NCBI GenBank assembly: GCA_944989445.1
Contig: CALYLW010000015.1
Span: 796,124 to 860,123 of the forward strand
Reading direction: 5' to 3'
From: Ampullaceana balthica
Taxonomy: Eukaryota > Mollusca > Gastropoda > Lymnaeidae
Length of the DNA: 64,000 bases
Shown here: piece after piece, positions 33,818 through 45,520 of the stretch
How positions within the stretch are numbered: position 1 is the stretch's first letter
How the letters are laid out: each line of letters begins with the position of its first letter
Translations under genes and position numbers: made by a program
Notes under the pieces: model-generated
The model's input: only the letters and a program-made list of their open reading frames with translations
What the model was told of the DNA's origin: nothing
The model's database searches: none

Positions 33818-34439
33818 TACATTAGTATGTAAACATATTTATGCATTTATTTTCCTAACTTTCATAATAGAAAAATCGTGTATTATGCTATCAAAATTAA
33901 AATTATTTTTTTAAATATCTTATTCTATGGACAGTATTGCAAGATTTTGTTGTCTTTACTCGCTCATTGTGGAACGAAGATAATTTTTTATCAACTTCAG
34001 TTTGGAGAAGCTCCTTTCACAACTAGTGACACTGATAGCAATAGTATCCAAACAAATGGATACGTTTTTTGAGCGATTAAAATTTTTGAACAGTTTTGCG
34101 TTAGTTATAATATCAACTATATAATCAAACAAATTTTGTGCGAAACCGTTAATTAAGACTCGAAATTACGAATATGTTTGTTTCACCTTGGTTTTCCCCC
34201 TTCAAAAGAAAAGGGGCGGTTGTCGGAAATGGTTGTACTTTTCAAATGCCCACAAATGCCGCCCCTAAATGAGTGCCGCCCGGGGTGGGCCACCCCCACC
34301 GCCCCCCTAGCTACGCCACTGACGGCCCAAGTGTATTTTTTCGCAAACTTTTAAGATTTTATTCCCCATTCAATTATTAACGATCCTTATTGGTATCTGG
34401 CATAATTGTTTTTAATTATCCCTTTTTTTGCCACTTTTT

Positions 34440-34760
34440 TTTATTAACTTGCTTTCGTCCTGTCTGTCTGTCGGCAATTTTTCAAATTTGCCAACGTAAA
34501 ATTAAACCACTTCTGATAGTCCTAGAGATCTCAAAATTTTACCACAGATAGATCTTGGATGACAATGCACTGTATCAAAATGTCAGATCGATCGAATGTA
34601 CCGTAAATAAATTATTGCATCTTTTAGTTTATCTCTATAAAGCATCTGTACTATGCGTCTGCCATTGTTTACATCCACGTGCCAGCAGAGTTCAACCCAT
34701 CATCGTGTTTTACTGCAAGGGGAGTTCAGTCAGTGAAGAAAATTGAATACGAAAGCAGAC
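34440..34760 (+). repeat. R-family repeat (type 2), partial
   Basis: It contains ACCACTTCTGATAGTCCTAG and AGATCGATCGAATGTACCGT, as at 4180-4330 and in the hAT-like element at 42878. Confidence 0.6.
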
Positions 34761-34984
34761 ATAATATGAATTTTATACTAAAAAGAATAAAATAAATAGA
34801 GGTAATAAAAGATTTTTAAACCACGTTTTTATAAGTGTACTAAAAAGAAGAAAATAATTTAAAACTTATAAGTTCAAGTACTTTAATTTAATATGACTAA
34901 AAACGTGGTGCGGGTGTTCGTTATAAAAAATTAAAGATTTATAATTTAGAAGGCAAAAGAGAGATCTATAAGTGAGAGAATGAG

Positions 34985-37248
34985 TGAACTGCATATGTAA
35001 AACCTCATAAGCACCCGCCCCACGGGGGCACAAATGTAGTTTTTTTTCTTATATGAGCTACATAAAAACTGAAAATCACTAATTCTCCTATTTTCCGTGT
35101 GGGTAGAAGCATGAAACGTTTGTTAGTTGTTAAGTAACATTTCGCAATGGTAAGTGGTAAAACAATTACATAAATTATCATTTACTGGGGGCCGGGGGCC
35201 CAAATGTAGTTTTTGCTTAAATAAAAAACTGACTCATCCAACTACCCGAGTAGGTAGAAGCATGAAAATTTGGGAAGTTGTTGAACACACTTTCGCAATG
35301 GTAACAGGCGAAAAAGAATTTTGAAATTCACACCGGCTGGGAGCTCAAAAGCTTTTTTCACTTATATGGGCTATATAAAAATTACAAATCAATCATTCTC
35401 CTTTTTCCCGAGAAGGTAGAAGCATGAAACTTTGGGTGGTTGTTAAGCAATATTCGGTGATGGTAAAAGGTAAAATAAAATATCTAAATTATCCCTTACT
35501 TGGTCCCGGGGGCCCAAATGTAGTTTTTTTTCTTATATTTAAAACTGACTCATCACTAATTCTCCAACTACCCATGAAGGTAGAAGCATAAAACTGACTC
35601 ATCACTAATTCTCCAACTACCCGTGAAGGTAGAAGCATGAAACTGACTCATCACTAATTCTCCAACTACCCGTGAAGTTAGAAGCATGAAACTGACTCAT
35701 CACTAATTCTCCAACTACCCGTGAAGGTAGAAGCATAAAACTTTAGGAATTTGCTGAGCACACTCTTATGACGATAATTGACAAAAATAATTTTAAAATT
35801 TCCACTCATGGGTGCACGGAGGCCGAAAAACTTTTTTTTTCCTATTATGGGCTATATAAAAGTGGATCAAGACTAATTCCTCATCTTGACGTGTAGGTAG
35901 AAGCATGAAACTTTGGCAAGTTTTTTAGTACCCTCCCGCAATGGTAACAGTCGAAAAAAATATAAAATTATCACTAACTGGGGGTCAAGGGGTCAAAATG
36001 TAGGTTTTTTTTAAATGAGCTATATAAAACACGCTCATCATTAAATCTCCAATTTCCCGTGTAGTTAGGAGCATGAAACTTTGGGAAGTTGTTGAGTACC
36101 CTCCCAAAATGGTAACTGGCCGAACAAACATTTAAATTATCACTCGCTAGGGGGCGGTGGCCTGAATGTAGTTTTTTTTTCTAATATAAAACAGACTCAT
36201 CACTAATTCTCCAACTTTCCGTGTAAGTAGAAGCATGAAACTTTGGCAAGCTTTTGAGTACCCTTCCACGATTATAGCAGGCTAAAAAATTATAAAATTA
36301 TCACTCACTAGGGGGCTGGGGGCCCAAATGTAGGTTTTTTCCTTATATGAGCTATATAAAACAGACTCATCATTAAATATCAAACTTCCGTGTACGTAGG
36401 AGCATGAAACTTTGGGAAGTTGTTGAGTACCCTCCTGCAATGGTAACATACGAAAACATTAATTAACAGCTCGACAGGATCACGGGAAGTGTGTCATTTT
36501 TTACGTTTCGTTTTTGTTTTTCTGCCGGAACACGATAGAAAGACAGAAAAAACGGTGAAGTTAATATCCATCATGATAAAGATTGAAATGGATTGGTGTT
36601 TTGAATTTAAGTTACGCGGGTTCTCAACGGTAACTGAAATCCTAATTTCCGCAGCTAGCGCGAGTATTTTGCTAGTACACTAACAAAAGGCAAAGCCCTC
36701 ACTGACTGACTGACTCATCACTAATTCTCCAGCTTCCCGTGTAGGTAGAAGCATGTAACTTTGGGAAGTTGTTGAGTACACTCTCGGGACGGTAATTGTC
36801 AAAAAAGAATTTTAAAAGTTCCACTCATGGGGGCCCGGGGCCCAAATGTAGTTTTCTCCTTAGATGAGCTTTATAAAAATTGAAAATCACTAATTCTCCT
36901 ATTTCCAGGGTAGGTAGAAGCATTAAACTTTGGGAAGTTGTTGAATACACGTCCTCGATGGTAACAGGCTAAAAAATATTTAAGTTATCACTTACTGGGG
37001 GCCGTAGGCCAAAATGTAGTGGGGTTTTTTTTGTTGTTATATTAAAAACTGACTCATCACTAATTCTCCAACATCCCGAGTATTTAGAAGCATGAAACTT
37101 TGGGAAGTTGTTGAACAGCCTCTCACGACGATAATTTGCGAAAAAGAATTTTAACGTTCCCACTCGGGCCAAATATAATTTTTTTCCATATACGAGTTTC
37201 TTATATAAAAACCCCAGGGAGTTATAAATTACATATTTTTTCGTCTGA
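34985..37248 (+). repeat. Quasi-tandem G-rich repeat block (Helitron-related)
   Basis: About ten diverged units each contain GACTCATCACTAATTCTCCA, GTAGAAGCATGAAACTTTGG, a GTTGAGTAC block and a G-rich core such as GGGGGCCGGGGGCCCAAATG. A short local tandem of 61 bp lies at 35545-35735. A GCGCGAGTATTTTGCTAGT end at about 36659-36677 looks like a Helitron 3' end. The last part (37200-37248) is in inverse orientation. Confidence 0.6.
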
Positions 37249-37329
37249 TACATCGCTGAAGTGTAATAATCGGCATCCTTCCGTCTTGCGATACGATGGT
37301 GCATCACTGTTGAGTTAGGTTGCATGTGT

Positions 37330-38427
37330 CTTATCTTATCTTATCTGTTTACAGACGCTCCTTCTATACAGAATATTATTGCGTCCTACGCTTATCTATG
37401 GTTTGTGTTTAGTCCTGCATTTTTATTAGAGATTTAAATGTTGATAAAGTGTTGGTTTTCCTGGATTCTTCAGGCAACCCATTCCACGCCCGAATTCCGG
37501 ACGGGAAGAAGGAAAACTTGTATGTGTTTGTTCTTGCATACGGAATAAGAAAGGTGTTTTTATCCTTATGTCTATCTGAGGGTTGTATTAAGTTATCTTT
37601 GTGTTGTATTTCTAAATTAGAATTAATTGCTTTATGTATGATTACTACTTTGCTCTTGGTTCTTCTATCCTCTAGTGTTTCAAGGTTTAATGATTTAACT
37701 AATGGTGTTACTCTTGTCAGTTTCGAATATTCTCCAGTAATGAATCTGGCAGCTCTTTTTTTAATTTGTTCTAGTTTATCAATGTTTTCTTTGGTGGATG
37801 GGTCCCATACAGAAGATGCATATTCTAGTGCAGGTCTCACCAAAGTGAGGTAGCATTTTAGTTTTATATCTCTATTACATTTGTTAAAGTTCCTTTTTAT
37901 AAAGCCTAAGGTTTTGTTTGATTTTTTAATAACTTCATTGACATGGGGATTCCATGATAGTTTCTCATTTATTAAGACTCCTAAGTATTTTGCATCTTTA
38001 GTTTGGGTCAGTTCTTTTCCATGAATGTAATATTTTGAATTTATTTGTTTCTTTTTCTTTGTTACTCTTAACAGTTGACACTTTTCTGGATGGAAAGACA
38101 TACTCCAGTTAGTTTACCATTTTATCAATTCATCTAAGTCTTTTTGTAAAATTTTGCTATCTTGTTCTGATTTTATTGTTCTATAGATTATACAATCATC
38201 AGCAAATAGCCTAACTTTTGTACCTGTTGAGATGTTGTTGGGTAAATCATTTATATAAATTAAAAAGAGTAAGGGACCTAGCACAGTTCCTTGTGGAACT
38301 CCTGAGTTAACCTTTATTGGTGCAGATTTAGATCCATTAATTATTACAGTTTGCTCCCTGCCCAAAAGGAAGTCTTGGATCCAGTGATGTAAGGAACCTG
38401 AGATTCCAAAGTAGTTAAGTTTTTTAA
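37330..38427 (-). pseudogene. Jockey/CR1-like LINE, RT C-terminal half and (GATAA)n tail
   Basis: The RT reads VPQGTVLGPLLFLIYINDLP, then the catalytic FADD (about 38200), one in-frame TAA (38114-38116), then MSFHPEKCQLLRVTKK, a thumb region YLGVLINEKLSWNPHV, RPALEYASSVWDP and an end at 37409. Only that one stop interrupts the frame, so the copy is young. It is 5'-truncated at about 38427. The 3' UTR has GACGCAATAATATTCTGTAT, GAAGGAGCGTCTGT and GATAAGATAAGATAAG. Confidence 0.85.
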
Positions 38428-38430
38428 GTC

Positions 38431-38730
38431 GCGAGACGATGGTGCATCACTGTTGAGTTGGGTTGCATGTCTCGCGAGACGATGGTGCATCACTGTTGAG
38501 TTGGGTTGCATGTCTCGCGAGACGATGGTGCATCACTGTTGAGTTGGGGTGCATGTCTCGCGAGACGATGGTGCATCACTGTTGAGTTGGGGTGCATGTC
38601 TCGCGAGACGATGGTGCATCACTGTTGAGTTGGGGTGCATGTCTCGCGAGACGATGGTGCATCACTGTTGAGTTGGGTTGCATGTCTCGCGAGACGATGG
38701 TGCATCACTGTTGATTTGGGTAGCATTTCC
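38431..38730 (-). repeat. 43-bp minisatellite, seven units, LINE 3' UTR
   Basis: Units start at 38431, 38474, 38517, 38560, 38603, 38646 and 38689. Each contains the palindrome TCTCGCGAGA and GATGGTGCATCACTGTTGAG. One related unit is at 37283-37325 and a single unrepeated copy of the motif is in the LINE tail at about 17795-17820. Confidence 0.95.
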
Positions 38731-38954
38731 TCGAGTGGCTCTGCAGTCCTATCCCTGAGTGACAGTCTTTACTACAGCTTTTACACACCAGTTCTGTGCT
38801 TCCAAATATTTTGGCCTTTCTCCTAGCTCTTCTTTCTGTAGCCTCCTCCATCCTTCGCTCGTCGGCTACTATGACGCCCTCTTTGACAACTGTGCGCCAC
38901 GAAGATTGGCCTTCTGCCTTACACTCCCAGTCTCTTGTGCATATTCTGGCTGCT
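38706..38954 (-). pseudogene. LINE C-terminal fragment with zinc finger
   Basis: The minus strand encodes a basic helix-like segment with ERRARRKAK, then STELVCKSCSKDC, IGLQSHSRKC and a stop. The pattern C-x2-C-x12-H-x4-C is the CCHC finger found at the end of some LINE proteins. It matches 17640-17800, where the finger is lost. Confidence 0.75.
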
Positions 38955-38971
38955 TACATCGCTAAAGTGTA

Positions 38972-39420
38972 TTCAACAACTTTCAAAAGTTTCATGCTTC
39001 TACCTACATGGGAAATATGAGAATTAGTGATTTTCTATTTTTTTATAGCTCAGGTAAGGAAGAAATTACTTTTTGGCGCCCGGCCCCGAATGAGTGGGAT
39101 TATTTTTTTAAAATTCCACAATTATCGTCGTTAGAGTGTTCTTAAAAACATCCCATTGTTTTATGCTTCTACCTAGACTGGAAGTTGGAGAAATAGTGAT
39201 GAGTCAGTTTTTAATATAAGGAAACAAAACTACATTTGGCCTCCCAGCCCCCCATGAAAGGGAAATTTAAAATTCTTTTTCGCCAGTTATCGTCTTGAGA
39301 GTATGTTCAACACCTTCCCAAAGTTTCTACCTACACGGGAAGTTGGAGAATTAGTGATGAATCAGTCAGTCGGTGAAAGCTTTGCCTTATATTAGTATAG
39401 ATATATACTAGCAAAATACC
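38972..39420 (-). repeat. G-rich Helitron-related repeat, minus orientation
   Basis: It continues the block interrupted at 37249, with CATGCTTCTACCTACATGGG and a minus-strand end near 39409 (ACTAGCAAAATACCCGCGC). Confidence 0.6.
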
Positions 39421-39840
39421 CGCGCTTTCAGGGGAAAAGTGGGATTCAGGAATAACATTAATTAGACCTTTAGAACAGCGGTTCTCAACCTTTCTTGTGT
39501 TGCGACCCTTTTAATAAATTACTCGTGCTGTGGCGACCCCCGCCGTCAAATTTTTTTGGTATCTACCTCATAGCTGTAATTTTGGTATTGTTATAATATA
39601 TTTAATTATATCTCATATGCAGAATGACATTGTATTCTCATTTTTACAAATTTTACGTAATTAAAGCACTGACACCGTTCTCGTAGTAACGTAGTTAGTA
39701 ATAAAAAAACACAATATGTAACAATTATTACAATTACATGCATGTCATACATTACATACAAGGTATTCGTATTTATTTCTAATTACAAATACGTAAGAAA
39801 GCCAAAGTCAATTAATGTGAAGGTTGAGGTTGCTTCTTTC

Positions 39841-42025
39841 TCACAAGATCAGAAATTCTCGGGACAGTCTTTGCGAGAGCACAACGAAGATCATCTTCCA
39901 CAAAAAGTCTACTTCTGTATTTAGACTTGATAACCAGCAAGCTGGAAAACCCTGTTTCGCAAAGATAAGTTGTTGGAAAAGGAAGAAGAAGGCGCAACAC
40001 AGTTTCGGAAAGAACATGACATGACTGCAAACACTTGATCCAGAATTTTGTAACTGACATTGAAGAGAAATCATTTCGCGCTGCATCACTGTTAATGAGT
40101 TCGATGAAATCCTCTTATGCTGTCTCAGGAATATCGTCAACTTTGACTGTGAATGGACTTCTGGCAAGTGCAAACGGAGTGTTAGGTAGATTTGGAAAGT
40201 ACGATGAAATTTTGTCCGCCAGCATATTCAAGTGTTCTTTCACAGAAATTATCATTTTACTTCTCTTGTCCAGTTAAGGTAAATGCATAAAATAAAAACA
40301 GGGTATTAGTAGGCCTGACAGGACGTAACACAACAGCGAACGTTTCGGCAAAGAGCCTTCTTCAACGGACAAATAGTACACAAATGAAACGAATAAAACG
40401 AAATAATAGAATAAAACACTTAGCTGCGGTGAAATCCAAGTAGTCCAGTAGAGATAGTTAAAATAAAGGATCTCAGTTGGTTCATAGTACTTTTGATAGA
40501 AGGCATAGTGGTCAAGTAAAAGGAAGGGCTAAAGGAGAAGTGAGAGGAATATAGGAATGAACAACAAAACGAAAATAAAACAAAACACAAACACAAAGTA
40601 GCAGTCAAAAGGTCCAGTTCAATGTCATTTTCCTCAAAGAAAGCAGATAAGGTGGGCAACATGTACATTTTATTGTCATCCAATTTTTTTTGCCAAAGCT
40701 GAAGTTTCATTTCGAATGATCGGATCTTTTCAGACAAATCTAGGCATGTTGCATTTGGTCCTTGCAGTGATAAATTTAACTCATTCAAAATGGCAAATAT
40801 ATCTACCAGGTAAGCAATTTTCTGAAGCTCATTTTTGTCGCTGAAAAGTGCTTCGAACTGTGGTTTAGACTTTTGATTAAAGAACATTTTTAGTTCGTCA
40901 CGAAGATCAAAAACGCGTTTCAAAACTTTCCCTCTCGACAACCATCTCACTTCAGTGTGAAATAGCAGAACATCATTGGACGCATCCATCTCATTACAAA
41001 GTTTCGAAAACAGACGACTGTTCAGCGCACTCGCTTTTACAAAATTGACGGAACTTACGACGCTTTTCATTACTTCCTGAAACTCTTGTGGCAACGTCTT
41101 CGTTGCTAGCACTTGTCGATGAATCATACAGTGAGTTCCAATGACTTTTGGTTATTCATTTAGTACCAAACGTTGAAATCCAGACCAACATCCTAGCATA
41201 GCTGGAGCACCATCAGAGCAAACACCACAAACCTTTTCCCAAGAGATCTTATGATCTTTCAGAAATCAACCAACTGTATCAAATACATCCCGTGCAGTTG
41301 TTGTCGTTTCAAGAGGTTTGCAAAAAAGAAACTCATCTTTTAAGTCGCCTTCTCGCGTAAACCAGTAGTTGTGAACAGTTTGCAACGTCCGTGGATTCGT
41401 CAAGCTGGATGCTAAATATTGGAAGTGGAGCAGATTTTATTTTCTGGATTACCTGATCAATAATATCAGCAGACATATCATCTATTCTTCTCCGGACTGT
41501 GTCATTAGATAAGGAAATTGCACTCAATTTCTTAACAAATTCGGGTTCGATCATAACTCGAACAATATCTTTGGCCGCTGGCAACAATAAGTCTTCGGCA
41601 ATGGTGTGAGGTTTCATAGCTCTGGCGATTCTGAGCGCCACCAAATATGAAACTTCAACGGCTGCTACGTTTTGTTGGTGGTACTAGCCGCCAGTGTCAA
41701 GTCTGGCTTTCCTAACGCCATCAGCTTTACTTCTAAAATACTCGGTATCCTTCCCCGCAAAACTTGGATGTTTGATATCAAAATGACGTTTCAGTTTGTT
41801 TGACTTCATAGATTCGGCTGAAAGAACTTCATTACAAATAACGCATTGCGGTTTCTCAATTCCTGCTGTAACTATTGAAGTAAAACCATATTGCAAGAAA
41901 TCGTCACTATATTTTCTTTTCTTAATCATACTGTTCTTCTCTGCATGTTCCATTTCCATCGGTTGGTTTAAAATTTTTAAATTTAAAATGAAAATTTTAT
42001 AACGATAGCTTTCAATACCACGCAC
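39841..42025 (-). pseudogene. hAT transposase (BED-finger type), inactivated
   Basis: Read right to left: a BED-type zinc finger with CVICNEVLSAESMKSNKLKR and H-x4-H (about 41780-41870); the catalytic N-part with IFSIQLDESTDVANCSQLL (about 41390-41440), whose D lies in the RNase H-like fold; a VCGVCSDGAPAMLG block (about 41210); the helical domain with FHTEVRWLSRGKVLKRVF (about 40920-40970); and the C-terminal dimerisation block YLCETGFSSLLVIKSKYRSR (about 39950). Stops at about 41684, 41269 and 41155, a frameshift near 41365 and an insertion at 40276 inactivate it. It resembles ZBED5/SCAND3-like transposases. Confidence 0.88.
40268..40619. mobile_element. 336-bp insertion in the hAT transposase, 8-bp duplication
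   Basis: GTCCAGTT occurs at 40268-40275 and 40612-40619. The insert contains GAACGTTTCGGCAAAGAGCC and purine-rich AAAACGAAAT stretches. The class is not recognised; an 8-bp duplication fits hAT or a retroposon. Confidence 0.6.
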
Positions 42026-42543
42026 AATGAAATATTGACCTACAGCCCTACATTACAGTGTGTGGAACCAGAAGCAGCAGCAGTTCAGCTTCTACGTCAC
42101 TTAGCCAGCCTGCTGAGCTCAGACCTCTGAGCATCCAGACGCGCCCTACTCTCTGTTGATATAATTACCGGTTGTTGAGGGGTTCATAAAATAGTGTTGA
42201 AATAAACATTATAAAAAGCTAAAAGTAATTAAGTTAAAACAACTAAACTTACTAAAGTTACTGAATAGACTATAGACTAGTATGGAGTAATAGACAAAAT
42301 ATGTACATGGCAAAGTTTACACATTTTTAAACATTTAAACACACAAAAAACATATTTTTCCAATGGTCTTTGGCGACCCCTGCCAAATCGTCATTCGAAC
42401 CCCCCCCCCGGGGGTCGCGACCCACGGGTTGAGAACCGCTGCTTTAGAATATTAGTTAACTTTTCACTAGGATTGATGTATGCTCAAATCGCACATCTGA
42501 AACAAAGTATGCCGGGTTCGACAGTAATAATAAAATACTTTAC

Positions 42544-42609
42544 CTGTTGCTAGGAAAGCAGATAACAATGGAAGACACTTGTCAAAATCACTCAACATCT
42601 GTTGCTTTT
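42544..42609 (-). CDS. Candidate 66-nt symmetric exon (left copy)
   Basis: The acceptor is TTTTTTTGTTATAG and the donor CAG then GTAAAGT; both are strong. Only one frame is open: phase 1 in and out, KQQMLSDFDKCLPLLSAFLA then TG, with one Cys. The phase would fit between a signal-peptide exon and the Ig exon at 23433-23623 on the same strand, but the link is not shown. No family is recognised. Confidence 0.4.
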
Positions 42610-42877
42610 CTATAACAAAAAAATAATTAACACTTTAACACTCTCTACCTCAATATATAATTTGTCTAGAACTATGATAACTCAATCAATGTGTTTCGAC
42701 ACACCAAACATTCAATACCTATTCCAGTACTATAGAATAATATAGTTCACAGCAAATGGTACCATGTGACTACCTTCAATAGGGATGTGTGGGTTTATTG
42801 AGCTTTAAGTTTATTACTGATAATGCAAAAGTTAAAATTATTATAATATAAGCATTGAATTTAAAATCATAATAAAC

Positions 42878-44003
42878 TAGGGCTGGTACTGTTTTTTTTA
42901 ATTCGATTAATCTGGAAAAACTAATCGATTAATTTCGATTAATAAAATTTTATATAAGGCATTTAAAGATCCCGTTAAGTCGCGATTCATTATTTCATGA
43001 AATCGGTTAATCGCAGTAATTTTACGGCTCGCAAATTCGTTCTGCTATGTAAATAAAATATTTTAAAAAATACTTTTTTAAAAAGACACGCTTTTATTTA
43101 CATATAGAAAGTGCACTAAAAAGAAGAAAATAAAAAATGTCAATCCGTGAACATATCGACTGCACATAAAAGCGTGGGGCGCCCATCACAACTCATTTCT
43201 TATTGCAACTACTCTTTTGCATATAAATAATTTTTTCTAATTAATATGATAGTATCATGAATAAGATCAAAGTTGTGAAACTTTAAATGTTTATTGATAT
43301 TCATATACATTTGTATTTATGTTTCGCAGCCTTGTACATGATAGTGATAGCGAGTTGTGATGAGGGCCCCAGGCTTTTATGTGCAGTTGATAGATTCACG
43401 GATTGACATTTTGTATTGGCAACCCATTCCACGCCCATGTCAATTTAGATTTAGTTTCGTATTACTGAGCTGTTTACCGCCTGGAATGTGGTCACCGATG
43501 GCTGTTGGTGAACTCCGGTGACATTCACGTGAAAGTCAAGAATAGCACGGATACAGATTATATATAAAGATAAACTTAACAATGCATTTATTTAGTTACG
43601 GTACATTCGATCGATCTGAAATTTTGATACAATGCATTGCCATCCAAGATCTATCTGTGGTAAAATTTTGAGATCTATAGGACCATCAGAAGTGGTTTAA
43701 TTTTACGTTACAAGATTTGACGGATACAACATGCAATATAGAACATACAACATACAAACAGTGTGAGTTAAATAAAAGCGTGTAAAAATAAGGGAGAAAA
43801 ACCTTTTTGTTTACGTATGCATGTCTAAATAAATAATAATAATACGAGGGAAAAGTATGTAAGTAACAAAACTATAAAATATTTGATAAATTGGAGGGGA
43901 AAAAATATTAATATTTTCTAAAATTTTAATCGATCAAATTATTTTAATCGATTAAATTTTTAACAATTTATTGATTAATTAATCGTTAATTTTTACAGCC
44001 CTA
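42878..44003. mobile_element. Non-autonomous hAT-like element (left copy)
   Basis: The ends are TAGGGCTGGTACTG and TTTTTACAGCCCTA. The target duplication TAATAAAC is perfect at 42870-42877 and 44004-44011. Internally, two ~60-bp arms are inverted (ATGTCAATCCGTGAACATAT at 43138; the inverse at about 43395-43415). It also contains part of a type 2 R repeat (43590-43720). Confidence 0.85.
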
Positions 44004-44049
44004 TAATAAACATTTATTCATTCCAAGTCGATTGCAAGTCAAGGTCTTC

Positions 44050-44325
44050 ATATTCCCCCTTCAGACCATGCTGGCCTATGGAGTAAGTTAAGCAGCGTTT
44101 AAAAGTTTTTATAGCCACTGTAAACGAGGGCAGTGTGTGGCTAACACAATACCCAGCCGCCTTTACTTCCCCAATTACTGATATCGGGTACTAATTCGGA
44201 GCTGGGTGGGCTCAGTGATCCCCTTTGGCCTCGGGAACGATTCCCTGCCTTCAACAGACGAGAACCCATGACTCTCGGTAAGCCAGCCGAGCGCGCTGCC
44301 GCTCGACCACTGCGCCTTTACGACA
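44050..44325 (-). mobile_element. tRNA-derived SINE (left copy)
   Basis: On the minus strand: A-box CAGTGGTCGAGCGG, a B-box region with CATGGGTTCTCG, then GGCGGCTGGGTATTGTG and CAGCATGGTCTG. It is the same design as 1609-1897. Confidence 0.8.
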
Positions 44326-44526
44326 GTCATTAGCACACCCATTGTAAATTCAAATTGTAAGATGGTTCAATCGAAAACAGACTTTCATTAACAGTTAACG
44401 AGTAAGAGCTGTTGGGCCCAATGATCGAACATCCAGTGTAAATAATTTAAGAATATTGAAATGTCTCAAGGTTCGCTTTAGTTTTAACATTTTTTTGTTA
44501 GTAATTTCGTGAAACGTGTTTTGTTT

Positions 44527-44706
44527 AGAATCAAAGTGCGTCACTAACAAGAAACGCGTTGTTTAGAATCAAAGTGCGTCACTAACAAGAAACGCGTTGT
44601 TTAGAATCAAAGTGCGTCACTAACAAGAAACGCGTTGTTTAGAATCAAAGTGTGTCAATAACAATAAACGTGTTGTTTAGAATCAAAGTGCGTCACTAAC
44701 AACGAA
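44527..44706. repeat. 38-bp tandem repeat, about 4.7 units (left copy)
   Basis: The unit is AGAATCAAAGTGCGTCACTA plus ACAAGAAACGCGTTGTTT. The fourth unit is diverged. Confidence 0.9.
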
Positions 44707-44858
44707 ATAGAAATAGAGCTTTATTTCTAGATCTCTCACAATAAAATGTTTACATGGCAGCTCTAATTCGTTTGCTCTATCCCTTTCTCTCTCATTCTCT
44801 CACTCTGCCAATCTCATTCTCTCTCTCCCTTTATCTTTCCATCTCTCTTCGTTTCTCC

Positions 44859-45060
<202 letters not shown>

Positions 45061-45520
45061 ACCTACTCATTTTTCTAGTCTAAACCAAAATAAAAGGGCC
45101 CTTAAGATCCGTTTTTGCATTTGCTTCAATAATGGATTTTACTACTCAAGAAAGGCAAATGGTTAATGTCTTACAGTGACAAATCCTTGCATCGTTCAAT
45201 GGCTGCTATTGACAGAAAAAAATAAATTCACATTTGACTTGCATATGATAATGGCCTACATTTTTGTTGTCAATGATTAATGATCTCGTTAACAGCTCTA
45301 AGTACATGGCGGCCTATCACATGTCACATGACAAGGAACACCAATGAAGCTACGTGGTTTTGCCTGTTGATTCACCTCACTGCGAGACACAGACATTCTC
45401 CTACAATACTGTGGACTGTGGGACGCCCTACTGTCCGATAACACACCGTGGACTGTGAGGGACTGTATGTATGTTTTTTGTCAATGAGAGCCAACTGAAA
45501 ATTTAGTGCTTCTAATTAAA

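Larger units (their letters stand above)
32616..34323. mobile_element. hAT-like element, 1.7 kb, inserted in the Helitron-like block
   Basis: The ends are CAGTGGCGTAGCTAG at left and CTAGCTACGCCACTG at right (to 34321). The 8-bp GGCCCAAG occurs at 32608-32615 and 34324-34331 (two bases beyond the right CACTG). The interior holds a PIF/Harbinger-like MITE (32675-33073), a segment shared with 48425-48655 and a small hAT MITE (33657-33817). Confidence 0.75.
37249..38971 (-). mobile_element. LINE insertion with 17-bp target duplication, itself hit by a second LINE
   Basis: The flanks TACATCGCTGAAGTGTA (37249-37265) and TACATCGCTAAAGTGTA (38955-38971) differ by one base. The inserted minus-strand element runs from a C-terminal zinc-finger coding piece (38954 downwards), through a 43-bp minisatellite 3' UTR, to a tail GACGGAAGGATGCC at about 37270-37283. 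The second LINE (37330-38427) lies within the minisatellite, leaving one unit on its far side (37283-37325). Confidence 0.8.
39476..42441 (-). mobile_element. Complete hAT transposon, 2966 bp, with 8-bp target duplication
   Basis: The terminal inverted repeats are CAGCGGTTCTCAACC and GGTTGAGAACCGCTG. The target duplication CTTTAGAA is perfect at 39468-39475 and 42442-42449. The interior encodes a transposase pseudogene and carries an insertion at 40276-40611. Confidence 0.92.

Noticed and set aside
43417..43436. Match CAACCCATTCCACGCC to the LINE at about 37480
   Set aside because: Too short to call a LINE fragment; may be chance.
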